From contig JAJRRO010000093.1 in assembly GCA_024279425.1 (NCBI GenBank), positions 1 to 64,000 of the forward strand: a DNA stretch of 64,000 bases, read 5' to 3'. Below the pieces are notes generated by a model. That model was not told the DNA's origin. It saw only the letters and a program-made list of their open reading frames with translations, and made no database searches. Below, piece by piece: positions 8,122 to 16,230 of the stretch (the stretch's first letter is position 1; every line of letters begins with the position of its first letter). Both the position numbers and the translations under genes were made by a program. Origin of the DNA: Bacteroidota bacterium (GTDB lineage Bacteria > Bacteroidota > Bacteroidia > Flavobacteriales > Flavobacteriaceae).

Positions 8122-9582
8122 TCATTTCTTAAGAAATATTTTTTTGAGGTTATGATTTTCAAGTGTATAGACCATTCCCAGAAATAACAGTAACAACCCA
8201 GCACCAATAATTAAATTACGATCAAACACATAAAATGATAATACCGAGAATAAGATTGAAGCAAATAGGTAAAACGTGATTTTTCTAAAGTTATAGGGAA
8301 TAGGGTAGTACATTCTCCCAAAAAAAAGCGATAGTAACATCATACTTCCGTATGCGATAAGCGTAGCGACAGCAGATGCCACATAACCAAACTGTGGAAT
8401 CAAGGCGAAGTTTATTATAATGGTCAAAAGGGCTCCAATCATTGATATATAGGCGCCATATTTAGTTCTGTCGGTGACTTTGTACCAAACGGAAAGATTG
8501 TGATATATTCCCAGAAAGAAACTAGCTAATATTATAATGGGCACAACTTGCATGGCCTCCCAATACTCTGGATTGGAAATAAAGATTGCTTTTAAAACAT
8601 CGGCAAAAACAATGACGGCCAATAAAATAATACTTCCCAAAACCACAAAATAATTGGTAATCTGCGCGTACGCTTTTTGTGGGTTTTCTGTATTGGAGTG
8701 ACTAAAAAAGAAGGGTTCGATTCCCATACGAAAGGCTGTGGCAAACAAGGTCATGAACATTGCCAATTTATAGCAGGCGGAGTACATTCCAACCTCGCTA
8801 TCGGCCACGTCTTCCGGAAGTAATCGTTCCAACAAAATACGGTCAAAAACTTCATTTATGGTAAATGCTATCCCTGCAATCAATACAGGCATCGCATACT
8901 TCATCATCCTTTTCCAAAGTTCTACATCGAACCTATAGGTCTTCATAAGATAGTGTCGTAGCATCATTGCCAACGTAATGGCGCTTGCAATAAGGTTGGC
9001 AATAAATATGTAGGATATCTCGAAATCGGGCTTGTAGATTCCCTGTAACAAGCTTTCTGGATCACTCTGAACCCATCTGGGGAGCAGATAAAGAAAAAAT
9101 ACATTAAGTCCCAAATTGACAACAACATTCAATATTTTCACTACCGCATACCTCATTGGTCTTTCATTTGCCCGTAGGCGGGCAAAGGGAATAATCACCA
9201 AGGCATCCAATGTTAATATTAAAATGGCATATCTTAGATATTTTAGGTCGATCTCAGTGATTCCAGCTATTCCATTTTGAAAAAACAAGGCTACCCCCAA
9301 AAACAAAAATGTGCTTCCTAAAATTGAAATCAAAGAGGTAGAAACTACGGTTTTTCTATTATCCCCTCCGTTGTAAAATCTGAAAAAGGCCGTTTCCATA
9401 CCATAGGCCAAAACCACATTAAAAATAGCAAACCAGGCATAAATTACCGATAACTGGCCATAATCGGGAGTGAGTAGAACCCCAGTGTGAAAAGGCAATA
9501 AAAGAAACGAAAGCATCCGTGGTAACACGGTGGCCAAACCATAAATGGCCGTTTGCTTAAAAAGTTTCTTTAGTGGATTCAA
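8122..9582 (-). CDS. Polysaccharide flippase (MATE/Wzx-like, MOP superfamily)
   Basis: About 486 residues with 12-14 hydrophobic segments. It belongs to the polysaccharide biosynthesis flippase group of the MOP superfamily, which moves lipid-linked saccharides across the inner membrane. Family-like N-terminus: NPLKKLFKQTAIYGLATVLP. I chose the TTG at 9582 because homologues start at this Asn-Pro-Leu. A TTG at 9630 would add 16 residues, but a near-match promoter box (TATTTTTA on the minus strand, 9601-9608) lies between the two. It follows the atp operon terminator, so it is probably a separate unit. Substrate unknown, and it is distant from the sugar locus. Confidence 0.85.
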   Translation of the reverse strand: MNPLKKLFKQTAIYGLATVLPRMLSFLLLPFHTGVLLTPDYGQLSVIYAWFAIFNVVLAYGMETAFFRFYNGGDNRKTVVSTSLISILGSTFLFLGVALFFQNGIAGITEIDLKYLRYAILILTLDALVIIPFARLRANERPMRYAVVKILNVVVNLGLNVFFLYLLPRWVQSDPESLLQGIYKPDFEISYIFIANLIASAITLAMMLRHYLMKTYRFDVELWKRMMKYAMPVLIAGIAFTINEVFDRILLERLLPEDVADSEVGMYSACYKLAMFMTLFATAFRMGIEPFFFSHSNTENPQKAYAQITNYFVVLGSIILLAVIVFADVLKAIFISNPEYWEAMQVVPIIILASFFLGIYHNLSVWYKVTDRTKYGAYISMIGALLTIIINFALIPQFGYVASAVATLIAYGSMMLLSLFFGRMYYPIPYNFRKITFYLFASILFSVLSFYVFDRNLIIGAGLLLLFLGMVYTLENHNLKKIFLKK

Positions 9583-9659
9583 GCGAGAATAATTATAGCC
9601 TAAAAATAGGTATTTAAACCAAGGCAGCAAAGAGAGGTAATTGTAATTGGCAATAGGCC

Positions 9660-9687
9660 AAAAAAAACCTCACAAGTTGTGAGGTTT
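9660..9687 (-). terminator. Intrinsic terminator of the atp operon
   Basis: On the minus strand AAACCTCACAA pairs with TTGTGAGGTTT around a minimal centre, directly followed by eight T. It lies 54 nt after the atpG stop, a textbook rho-independent terminator for the ATP synthase transcript. Confidence 0.9.
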
Positions 9688-9740
9688 GTATTTTACTGTA
9701 GTTGTAGTTTTCGAAAATAGACAACTACAAAGTACTGGAT

Positions 9741-10601
9741 TTAATTATTCAATGCTTCCGCTCCCCCTACAATCTCCAAGATTTCGTTGGTAATCGCGGC
9801 TTGCCTTGCTTGGTTATAGGTAAGTTTTAATTGATCTCTTAACTCTGTAGCATTATCCGTTGCCTTATGCATCGCAGTCATACGGGCACCATGCTCACTG
9901 GCAAAAGAATCACGAACCGCCTTATATAGCTGTGTCTTTAACGATTTAGGGATTAATTGCTCGATGATTTCCATTTTTGAAGGTTCAAAAATATAATCTG
10001 CATTTGAACTCTCTGTACTATCCAAAGGTACAATTGGCAAGAATTGCTCGGTCAGTACAATCTGTGTAGCGGCATTTTTGAACTTGTTATAAACCAATTC
10101 AATTTTGTCATAAGACCCATCTTTGAACAATTCCATCAATTCTTCTGCCATGGCCGCAACATTCTCAAAGGTCAATTCATCAAAAACTTGGCTATGGTTT
10201 GCCAAAACTGTCGATTTCTTCCCGAGAATATCATTGGCCTTTTTTCCAATAGCCACAAAATCAACCCGCTTACCAGCATGGATTTCATCGGTAAGAATCG
10301 CGCACTGTTTAATAATGTTTGTATTAAAAGCACCACACAACCCGCGGTTCGAAGTAATGGCAACAACCAATACCTTATTAACCGGACGGTTGTTGGCAAA
10401 AGTACTTCCAGAATCAGCATCCAAACTAGCACTTAAGCTCTGTAATAATTCGGTAAGCTTATCTGCATAAGGCCTCATGGCAGTAATTGCATCCTGTGCC
10501 TTCTTTAACTTGGCAGCAGATACCATTTTCATGGCACTTGTAATCTGCATCGTTGAAGAAACCGATGATATTCTATTACGTATTTCCTTTAAATTGGCCA
10601 T
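9741..10601 (-). CDS. atpG: F1Fo ATP synthase gamma subunit
   Basis: The central shaft of F1, coupling c-ring rotation to catalysis in the alpha/beta hexamer. 286 residues. N-terminal helix MANLKEIRNRISSVSSTMQI followed by TSAMKMVSAAKLKKAQ, core AITSNRGLCGAFNTNI, and C-terminal helix RMTAMHKATDNATELRDQL...NQARQAAITNEILEIVGGA, all family hallmarks. It is normally adjacent to atpA, but here a decayed four-helix-bundle gene separates them by 390 bp. The atpD and atpC genes are not in the window, as usual in Bacteroidota. Confidence 0.98.
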   Translation of the reverse strand: MANLKEIRNRISSVSSTMQITSAMKMVSAAKLKKAQDAITAMRPYADKLTELLQSLSASLDADSGSTFANNRPVNKVLVVAITSNRGLCGAFNTNIIKQCAILTDEIHAGKRVDFVAIGKKANDILGKKSTVLANHSQVFDELTFENVAAMAEELMELFKDGSYDKIELVYNKFKNAATQIVLTEQFLPIVPLDSTESSNADYIFEPSKMEIIEQLIPKSLKTQLYKAVRDSFASEHGARMTAMHKATDNATELRDQLKLTYNQARQAAITNEILEIVGGAEALNN

Positions 10602-10607
10602 ATTTCA

Positions 10608-10624
10608 AGTTATGAGTTAGGAGT
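10608..10624. repeat. Left inverted repeat flanking the four-helix-bundle gene
   Basis: AGTTATGAGTTAGGAGT, starting 7 nt upstream of the atpG start codon. It matches, in inverted orientation, the sequence at 10971-10985 (TTATGAGTT followed by AGG/CAGGG). The repeats enclose the pseudogene, suggesting the boundaries of an inserted unit. Confidence 0.6.
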
Positions 10625-10630
10625 GATTCG

Positions 10631-10968
10631 TTAAGAGTTTTTGATTACTGACACCAAAATTCGTATTAACTCTTCACAATTCTTCTTCATGTCTTTTGGT
10701 ACTTGCCTGCCAGTTGCTTCTAAAATGTCCAACCAATACAAAGTTTCATCAGCTTCTTTAAGGGCAATCCCAAACTTATTCTTAAATCCTTTGTACTAAC
10801 TCCTCTTTGAGCCTCTCTAGTATTTGCTCCAATACTCGTTCCGCTTTTTAATAATTGGGATGCTAGTTCAAAATCATTGTTTTTCTTTAAATCATCGCAG
10901 TACAAAACTATATTACAAGCAAATTGAAAACTCTTAATCCGAATAGGACTATCACTTAATTTACTCAT
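10631..10968 (-). pseudogene. Four-helix-bundle (S23/IVP-like) protein gene, frameshifted
   Basis: The start at 10968 opens a frame reading RIKSFQFACNIVLYCDDLKK, then LASQLLKSGTSIGANTREAQRGVSTKD, characteristic of the four-helix-bundle family named after 23S rRNA intervening-sequence proteins. Near 10785 the frame slips. The original frame stops at 10720-10722. The next frame continues perfectly in family style (NKFGIALKEADETLYWLDIL, then EELIRILVSV) to TAA at 10631-10633. Restoring one T in the run after AAGGAT mends it. The intact product would be about 112 residues. It lies inside the ATP synthase operon between inverted repeats. The biochemical role of the family is not established. Sequencing error is possible for a single base. 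Confidence 0.85.
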
Positions 10969-10985
10969 AACCCTGAACTCATAAT
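10963..10985. repeat. Right inverted repeat flanking the four-helix-bundle gene
   Basis: ACTCATAACCCTGAACTCAT followed by AAT. Its reverse complement contains TTATGAGTTCAGGGT, matching the left repeat at 10608-10624 with one inserted base and one substitution. It also contains an internal tandem of ACTCATAA/AACTCATAA. It lies just after the atpA stop codon. Confidence 0.6.
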
Positions 10986-10991
10986 TTTTAA

Positions 10992-12572
10992 CTAGTTTCT
11001 GTACTTCCCAGTCAAATCCTTACAAACAGAGGTCAAGGTATCAGTAGCCTCATCGGTTAATTTACCTGCCTTAAGCAAATCAAGAACATCTCTGTGCTTG
11101 GCATTCATAAACTCAATGAAATCGTTTTCAAATTCCTTTACCTTTTCAACAGGAACATCACGCAACAAGTTTTTGGAACCAGCATAGATAATTGCAACTT
11201 GGTCCTCAACGGTAAAAGGATCGTTCTGTGCTTGTTTTAAAATCTCAACATTGCGACGTCCTTTTTCAATTACGTTTAAGGTCGCAGCGTCCAAATCAGA
11301 GCCAAACTTGGCAAAAGCTTCCAATTCTCTAAACTGTGCTTGATCCAGTTTTAACGTACCCGAAACTTTCTTCATTGATTTGACCTGGGCATTACCCCCA
11401 ACCCTTGATACCGAGATACCTACGTTGATTGCAGGACGAACCCCTTGGTTGAATAAATCTTGCTCCAAGAATATCTGTCCATCTGTAATGGAGATAACGT
11501 TCGTGGGAATATATGCAGATACATCACCAGCTTGGGTTTCGATAATTGGCAAAGCGGTCAATGATCCACCACCTTTTACCATTGGTTTTAAAGGCTCTGG
11601 CAAATCGTTCATGTTTTTTGCTATATCATCATCAGCTATAACTTTTGCAGCACGCTCCAATAATCTTGAATGCAAATAGAATACGTCTCCAGGATATGCC
11701 TCACGTCCCGGTGGGCGTCTTAACAACAGTGATATCTCACGATAAGCAACTGCTTGTTTTGATAGGTCATCAAATATAATCAATGCTGGTCTACCTGTAT
11801 CTCTAAAATATTCCCCAATCGCAGCTCCTGCAAATGGCGCGTATACCTGCATTGGTGCAGGATCTGATGCGTTGGCAGCAACAATAGTAGTATAGGCCAA
11901 GGCCCCTTTGTCTTCCAACACTTTGGCTATGGCAGCAACGTTTGAAGCTTTTTGACCTATAGCCACATAGATACAATATACGGGTACGCCAGCATCGTAA
12001 AATTCTTTTTGATTAAGAATAGTATCGATACAAACGGTTGTTTTACCTGTCTGACGGTCACCAATTACCAATTCTCGCTGACCGCGACCTACTGGGATCA
12101 TAGCATCAATTGCCTTAATTCCTGTTTGTAAAGGTTCTGTTACCGGTTGACGGAAAATTACACCTGGTGCTTTGCGTTCCAATGGCATTTCAAAAAGATC
12201 ACCAGAAATAGGTCCTTTACCATCAATAGGAGCACCCAAGGTATTTACAACACGACCAACGATACCCTCACCAACGTTTATTGATGCGATACGTTGGGTA
12301 CGCTTAACTGTTGAGCCTTCTCCTATTTCCTTTGAATGTCCCAATAGCACGACGCCAACATTATCCTCTTCCAAGTTCAAAACGATGCCTTCAAGGCCTT
12401 CTTCAAACTCAACCAACTCGCCATATTGGACATTGGAAAGTCCATATACCCTTGCAATTCCATCTCCAACTTGCAATACGGTTCCTACTTCATCTAAAGT
12501 AGCGGTTGCTTCAAATCCTGATAATTGCTGCTTTAAAATTGCTGATACTTCAGCGGCTTTTACTCCTGCCAT
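10992..12572 (-). CDS. atpA: F1Fo ATP synthase alpha subunit
   Basis: Non-catalytic nucleotide-binding subunit of the F1 hexamer. 526 residues, full length. Walker A GDRQTGKT with flanking [11 protein letters not shown], the [19 protein letters not shown] block, the alpha-subunit sequence [20 protein letters not shown], and the [20 protein letters not shown] block are all present. It is in the minus-strand order atpB-E-F-H-A-G, 45 nt after atpH. Nothing is missing. Confidence 0.99.
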   Translation of the reverse strand: MAGVKAAEVSAILKQQLSGFEATATLDEVGTVLQVGDGIARVYGLSNVQYGELVEFEEGLEGIVLNLEEDNVGVVLLGHSKEIGEGSTVKRTQRIASINVGEGIVGRVVNTLGAPIDGKGPISGDLFEMPLERKAPGVIFRQPVTEPLQTGIKAIDAMIPVGRGQRELVIGDRQTGKTTVCIDTILNQKEFYDAGVPVYCIYVAIGQKASNVAAIAKVLEDKGALAYTTIVAANASDPAPMQVYAPFAGAAIGEYFRDTGRPALIIFDDLSKQAVAYREISLLLRRPPGREAYPGDVFYLHSRLLERAAKVIADDDIAKNMNDLPEPLKPMVKGGGSLTALPIIETQAGDVSAYIPTNVISITDGQIFLEQDLFNQGVRPAINVGISVSRVGGNAQVKSMKKVSGTLKLDQAQFRELEAFAKFGSDLDAATLNVIEKGRRNVEILKQAQNDPFTVEDQVAIIYAGSKNLLRDVPVEKVKEFENDFIEFMNAKHRDVLDLLKAGKLTDEATDTLTSVCKDLTGKYRN

Positions 12573-12617
12573 TTGTTTAAGATATAAAGTTTTAGACTCT
12601 AAGAGCCTTAAAATGTA

Positions 12618-13157
12618 TTATAGACTATTTGTGAATTCTCTTTTTAAATTGCTCAATGTATTGGCGATACTTGCGTCAAACTGCAAATCACCTACTCTTA
12701 ATACAAAACCTCCAATAATATTCTCATCGATTTTGCTCTCGATAGCAACTTTGTCCCCTGTAATTTTGGTTACTTGTGCCAGTATTTTCTTTTCTAACGC
12801 TGTTGTCAAGGGAACCGCTGTGGTTACATAAGCGACATCCTGTCTCTTTAATTTTTCATTTAGAATGATGTACTTCAATGCTACTTCATTCAACATGCCA
12901 ACCCTTTTATTGTCTACCAAAAGTTTAAGCAAGCCTTCGGTAATGGCGTGGCTATTCCTAAATATAGCGGACAAAGCATTTTTTTTGGTTTCTCCCCTTA
13001 AAACAGGGCTTGCCAACATATCCTTTAATTCATTACTGTCAGAAATGGTATGTACCACCGAGCGCATATCTTTTTCAACTGCATCAGTTGCTTTCTTGTC
13101 AACCGCACTATCCAAAATTGCCTTTGCGTATCGTATGGCTGCTCTAGTATCCTTCAT
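12618..13157 (-). CDS. atpH: F1Fo ATP synthase delta subunit
   Basis: The stator subunit joining the top of F1 to the b-subunit stalk. 179 residues. N-terminal six-helix domain beginning RAAIRYAKAILDSAVDKK and C-terminal region with ITGDKVAIESKIDENIIGGF followed by VLRVGDLQFDASIANTLSNL, the recognised family signature. It is 6 nt downstream of atpF and 45 nt upstream of atpA. Confidence 0.97.
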   Translation of the reverse strand: MKDTRAAIRYAKAILDSAVDKKATDAVEKDMRSVVHTISDSNELKDMLASPVLRGETKKNALSAIFRNSHAITEGLLKLLVDNKRVGMLNEVALKYIILNEKLKRQDVAYVTTAVPLTTALEKKILAQVTKITGDKVAIESKIDENIIGGFVLRVGDLQFDASIANTLSNLKREFTNSL

Positions 13158-13163
13158 CCTTGA

Positions 13164-13664
13164 TTAGTTCAATTTAATGTCTCCCAACATATCGTCGACC
13201 AACTTCAATTGTCTGTCTTTATTCGACAACTGTTCCTTGATGACTTTTTCGGCAATTTCAATAGAAAGTTCAGCTACCTGGTTTTTAATATCGGCAACGG
13301 CTGCCTTCTTTTCACTCTCAATGGTAGCCTGTGCTTGTTTTATCATTTTATCACCTTCAACCTTGGCCTGCTCTTTTGAATCGGCAATCCACTTATCTTT
13401 TATTTCACGAGCCTCTTTCAACATGGCTTCCCTTTCGGTACGTGCTTCCTTCAATAATTTCTCGCTATCGGCAGTAACATTCTGCATTTCCTTTTTAGCG
13501 TTCTCAGCAGCTGCCAAAGCGTTTTTGATACCTTCTTCGCGATCATTAACCGCATTCAAAATGGGTTTCCATGCATATTTTCGTAGTAACAGAAGCAACA
13601 GAATAAAAAGCGTTATCTGCCAGAAAAATAAACCAAATGAAAAATCATTAATTAACTTATCCAT
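13164..13664 (-). CDS. atpF: F1Fo ATP synthase b subunit
   Basis: Peripheral stalk protein. 166 residues with one N-terminal membrane helix (about 8-27) and then a long charged helix for dimerisation, including RKYAWKPILNAVNDREEGIK, the usual start of the stalk, and a C-terminal LSIEIAEKVIKEQLSNKD that contacts delta. It is separated from atpE by about 70 nt holding a terminator-like hairpin. Confidence 0.97.
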   Translation of the reverse strand: MDKLINDFSFGLFFWQITLFILLLLLLRKYAWKPILNAVNDREEGIKNALAAAENAKKEMQNVTADSEKLLKEARTEREAMLKEAREIKDKWIADSKEQAKVEGDKMIKQAQATIESEKKAAVADIKNQVAELSIEIAEKVIKEQLSNKDRQLKLVDDMLGDIKLN

Positions 13665-13687
13665 ATTATTTTATTTAATCAATTCAT

Positions 13688-13725
13688 AAAAACAAAGGCC
13701 ACAACCAACCGTTATGGCCTTTGTT
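13688..13725 (-). terminator. Terminator-like hairpin (possible attenuator) between atpE and atpF
   Basis: A perfect 11-bp stem, AACAAAGGCCA (13691-13701) with TGGCCTTTGTT (13715-13725), around a 13-nt loop. Read on the minus strand it ends in GGCCTTTGTTTTTATG, i.e. stem plus a T5 tract. It begins 9 nt after the atpE stop. It would lower or slow transcription into atpF and beyond, or protect the upstream mRNA end, either of which would favour the high-copy c subunit. Structure is seen; function is inferred. Confidence 0.7.
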
Positions 13726-13733
13726 CAATACTA

Positions 13734-13925
13734 CTAGCCTACAAACAATGCTGCAAAGCCAATACCTTCAATAAGCGCTGCTGCAATCAACATCGCTGTT
13801 TGAATTTTACCAGTAGCCTCAGGCTGACGAGCGATGGCATCCATTGCTGAACCACCGATTCTACCGATACCGATACCTACACCAATCACAATCAAACCTG
13901 CTCCTACTATAGTTGGTACTTCCAT
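13734..13925 (-). CDS. atpE: F1Fo ATP synthase c subunit
   Basis: Proton-carrying ring subunit. 63 residues, short but typical of Bacteroidota. Two hydrophobic helices joined by the polar loop AIARQPEATGKI, and the ion-binding Glu in the second helix (ALIEGIGFAAL, residue about 53). Helix 1 has the glycine pattern GAGLIVIGVGIGIGRIGG. There are about 34 nt between it and atpB upstream. A hairpin follows the stop. Confidence 0.98.
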   Translation of the reverse strand: MEVPTIVGAGLIVIGVGIGIGRIGGSAMDAIARQPEATGKIQTAMLIAAALIEGIGFAALFVG

Positions 13926-13959
13926 AATATATATAAATTAAAAATTAAACATTCAAAAA

Positions 13960-15054
13960 TCAATGGGCCTCATCATGCTCATGCTCCTCTACAGCAAAGC
14001 CAAAATACAAGGCCGATAATAACGTAAAAATATACGCCTGTAAGGCTGCAACCAATAGCTCAATTAAAGAAAGGAAAAAAGCGAGCACCATTGATAACCC
14101 ACCACCAAGCCAGTTCTGGACCGTAAAAACCAATGCGATAATACTCATTAGTACTACGTGACCGGCCATAATATTAGCGTACAAACGAATCATTAAGGCA
14201 AAGGGTTTAATGAACACCCCCAATAATTCTATTGGAGCCAAAATAAATTTCATTGGAACGGGTACTCCTGGCATCCAAAAAATATGTTTCCAATAATTAC
14301 GGTTACCAGAAAATTGTGTAATTATAAAAGTTATAATAGCCAAGGCAAAAGTAACCGCGATATTTCCAGTGACATTTACTCCAAGTGGTGTAAGTCCAAA
14401 AATATTTAAAAACCAGATAAAGAAAAACACGGTTAGCAAATAGGGCATAAATCGCTTATATTTTTTCTCACCAATATTAGGCTTGGCAATATCGTCCCTA
14501 ATATAAAGTACTATAGGCTCAAAGAAACGACCTGCGCCTGTAGCTATTGGTCCTTTTCCAAATGACTTCGCCAGACCACTAAACAACAAGAACATTAGGA
14601 GCCCAGTGACAAACATCATCACGACATTCTTGGTTATTGAAAAATCAATGGGTTTGACATTGGTTGCATGGTGGCTTTCATCATAGTTGATGATACCCTC
14701 AGCATTAGTCTTATAAATTTTACTGTGGTATAATTTGTAGTAACTACCGTCTACTTCAGCTAAAGTCTCGCCGTGGTGGAACTTAGAAGAAGAGAACACT
14801 TTCAACCCGTTATCCCATAAGATTACAGGAAGTGAAAAACCGTAGTGTATGCCCTTTTCGGAATCAGAAAAAAAAGTAAAAGAATGTGAATCCTGGATAT
14901 GGTGCTGAATATCTCCGTCTATTTTCTCCTGAACTCCTATCGGTTCATGGGCTTCAGCCTTTTTTGAATTATGACCCACTTCCTGTGAGAAAACAGTTCC
15001 TCCTAAAAAAAGCAGTACACCAAAAAGAAACTTGGTAAAATAAGTTATGCGCAT
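13960..15054 (-). CDS. atpB: F1Fo ATP synthase a subunit
   Basis: Stator half-channel for ion flow. 364 residues, longer than the enterobacterial form because of an N-terminal signal-like segment (about 1-23) and a His/Glu-rich extracytoplasmic stretch (about 24-140), a feature of Bacteroidota. The essential Arg lies in LMIRLYANIMAGHVVL, followed by the ELLVAALQAYIFTLLSALYF helix. It ends in a His/Glu/Asp tail. It begins the core atp genes after the DUF6168 and atpZ genes. Confidence 0.97.
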   Translation of the reverse strand: MRITYFTKFLFGVLLFLGGTVFSQEVGHNSKKAEAHEPIGVQEKIDGDIQHHIQDSHSFTFFSDSEKGIHYGFSLPVILWDNGLKVFSSSKFHHGETLAEVDGSYYKLYHSKIYKTNAEGIINYDESHHATNVKPIDFSITKNVVMMFVTGLLMFLLFSGLAKSFGKGPIATGAGRFFEPIVLYIRDDIAKPNIGEKKYKRFMPYLLTVFFFIWFLNIFGLTPLGVNVTGNIAVTFALAIITFIITQFSGNRNYWKHIFWMPGVPVPMKFILAPIELLGVFIKPFALMIRLYANIMAGHVVLMSIIALVFTVQNWLGGGLSMVLAFFLSLIELLVAALQAYIFTLLSALYFGFAVEEHEHDEAH

Positions 15055-15172
15055 ATCACTTAAAAATATCGGTCTCTAAAAATCGGTGCAAATGTAAGCT
15101 ATTCTCTTAAAAAGAAAAAAGCATTTTAGAGTTTATTTTCAGGGAATTAGTGAGGGGAAAAGACCAAAAGAA

Positions 15173-15565
15173 TTAATCCAATTTTCTAAGCATCTTGGTA
15201 GTAAAAATCGTTTCAATAATCAAAGAAATGGTATAGGGGATAAAAAAGGAGGCAAACTCCAATCCGCTCATTTCACCATCGGCTTTATATGTAGGATAAA
15301 AAAGAATGAAAAAAAAGATGAATTTTAATAAACTACCCCCTATAAACAAGAAACCTATCTGATTTTTAAGTTTGTTCCTCAACGTGTAAAGTGCAATAAA
15401 AATTGCGGCAGCTAGAATACTGTTCACCATATAGGAAAGTACAATAAGGTTTTCATAAGGAGGGAGTCCCTTGCCCTTAAGAATCGTAATATGAAGAAAA
15501 AAAGCTATTCCTAGTGAAAGTATCAAAAGGATGATAAATTGAACAATCGAGTTAATCCTAGACAT
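15173..15565 (-). CDS. DUF6168-like membrane protein of the atp operon
   Basis: A 130-residue protein with four predicted membrane helices (about 5-25, 38-58, 65-88, 100-122). It resembles the small flavobacterial DUF6168 family located between atpZ and atpB, the place taken by AtpI-type proteins elsewhere. I chose the ATG at 15565, which overlaps the atpZ stop by one base (TAATG). An in-frame upstream start would read through atpZ. I infer a role in ATP synthase assembly or Mg2+/c-ring handling, as for AtpI. Function untested. Confidence 0.75.
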   Translation of the reverse strand: MSRINSIVQFIILLILSLGIAFFLHITILKGKGLPPYENLIVLSYMVNSILAAAIFIALYTLRNKLKNQIGFLFIGGSLLKFIFFFILFYPTYKADGEMSGLEFASFFIPYTISLIIETIFTTKMLRKLD

Positions 15566-15795
15566 TAGTTTTTTATTCTTTTCAGTTGCCGCAAAACTAC
15601 CCAAATAGAAATTGCCACACCAATTAGTGTGGCAAATGCCGTAAAAATTCTTTTGTCGGTTTGGTAATATTCATCCAACCAAATGCCCCCTTGGGCCGCC
15701 AAGAAGATAATAGCGCCCATCTCAAAGGCAATGCCCGAGAGCATTGCAAAGTTCTTTAGGGTGTTCTTTTTTTTAGGAGGCTTTTGCTCGTTCAT
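15565..15795 (-). CDS. atpZ: AtpZ/AtpI family protein
   Basis: A 76-residue protein with a basic N-terminus (NEQKPPKKKNTLKNF) and two membrane helices (about 17-35 and 48-68) separated by GIWLDEYYQTDKRIFTA, the usual AtpZ layout. AtpI/AtpZ proteins help c-ring assembly and Mg2+ supply. Its start lies inside the end of the bactofilin gene (23-nt overlap) and its stop overlaps the next start, so the whole cluster seems translationally coupled. Confidence 0.85.
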   Translation of the reverse strand: MNEQKPPKKKNTLKNFAMLSGIAFEMGAIIFLAAQGGIWLDEYYQTDKRIFTAFATLIGVAISIWVVLRQLKRIKN

Positions 15796-16228
15796 TACTG
15801 CCTACAGATGATTTAAAACCGCCTGCACTGGACGAAGACCCTTGATCATTACCTTTAAATGACCCTCCTTTACCTTTCATTGTACATGATGCATTAAAGG
15901 TCGCTCCCGGTTCAACAGCCAATTTGGTCACTGATACAGAACCTTCAATAACTGCAGAAGCTTTTAAGGAAAGTAAATCAGACACTAGAAGTTCTCCGTT
16001 AAAACTACCTTCGATATCGGCATTGACACATTCAACTTTTCCGTGAATGTAACCGCCTTTTCCGATGACCACTTTACCAGAAGTCGTAACATTTCCGTCT
16101 AATTTTCCGTCGATTCGGAAATCGGCCTCGGAAACGATATCACCTTTGATTTTTGTGTTTTTTTCGATTCTGTTGGGTTGTCCGCCTACTTCATTCATAG
16201 TTCTAGGTTTTTTGTTGTCTGAAAACAT
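15773..16228 (-). CDS. Bactofilin family cytoskeletal protein
   Basis: A 151-residue protein. The central beta-helix domain (about 20-120) shows the six-residue rung pattern IKGDIVSEADFRIDGKLDGN and VVIGKGGYIHGKVECVNADI, flanked by low-complexity Ser/Gly/Lys tails. Bactofilins polymerise without nucleotide and scaffold wall enzymes or motility machinery. It is 2 nt after sprE/porW and overlaps atpZ, so it is in one transcript with gliding/secretion and ATP synthase genes. Confidence 0.93.
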   Translation of the reverse strand: MFSDNKKPRTMNEVGGQPNRIEKNTKIKGDIVSEADFRIDGKLDGNVTTSGKVVIGKGGYIHGKVECVNADIEGSFNGELLVSDLLSLKASAVIEGSVSVTKLAVEPGATFNASCTMKGKGGSFKGNDQGSSSSAGGFKSSVGSNERAKAS

Positions 16229-16230
16229 GT

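Noticed and set aside
9583-9630. TTG at 9630 as start of the flippase
   Set aside because: The added 16 residues are not family-like and a -7-like box lies downstream of it; the TTG at 9582 fits homologues.
10044-10470. Overlapping plus-strand frames of 115-130 codons opposite atpG
   Set aside because: Antisense shadows of the conserved gamma subunit.
12172-12831. 219-codon plus-strand open frame opposite atpA/atpH
   Set aside because: It is antisense to two intact, highly conserved ATP synthase genes and its translation is Ser/Thr/Pro-rich with no family features.
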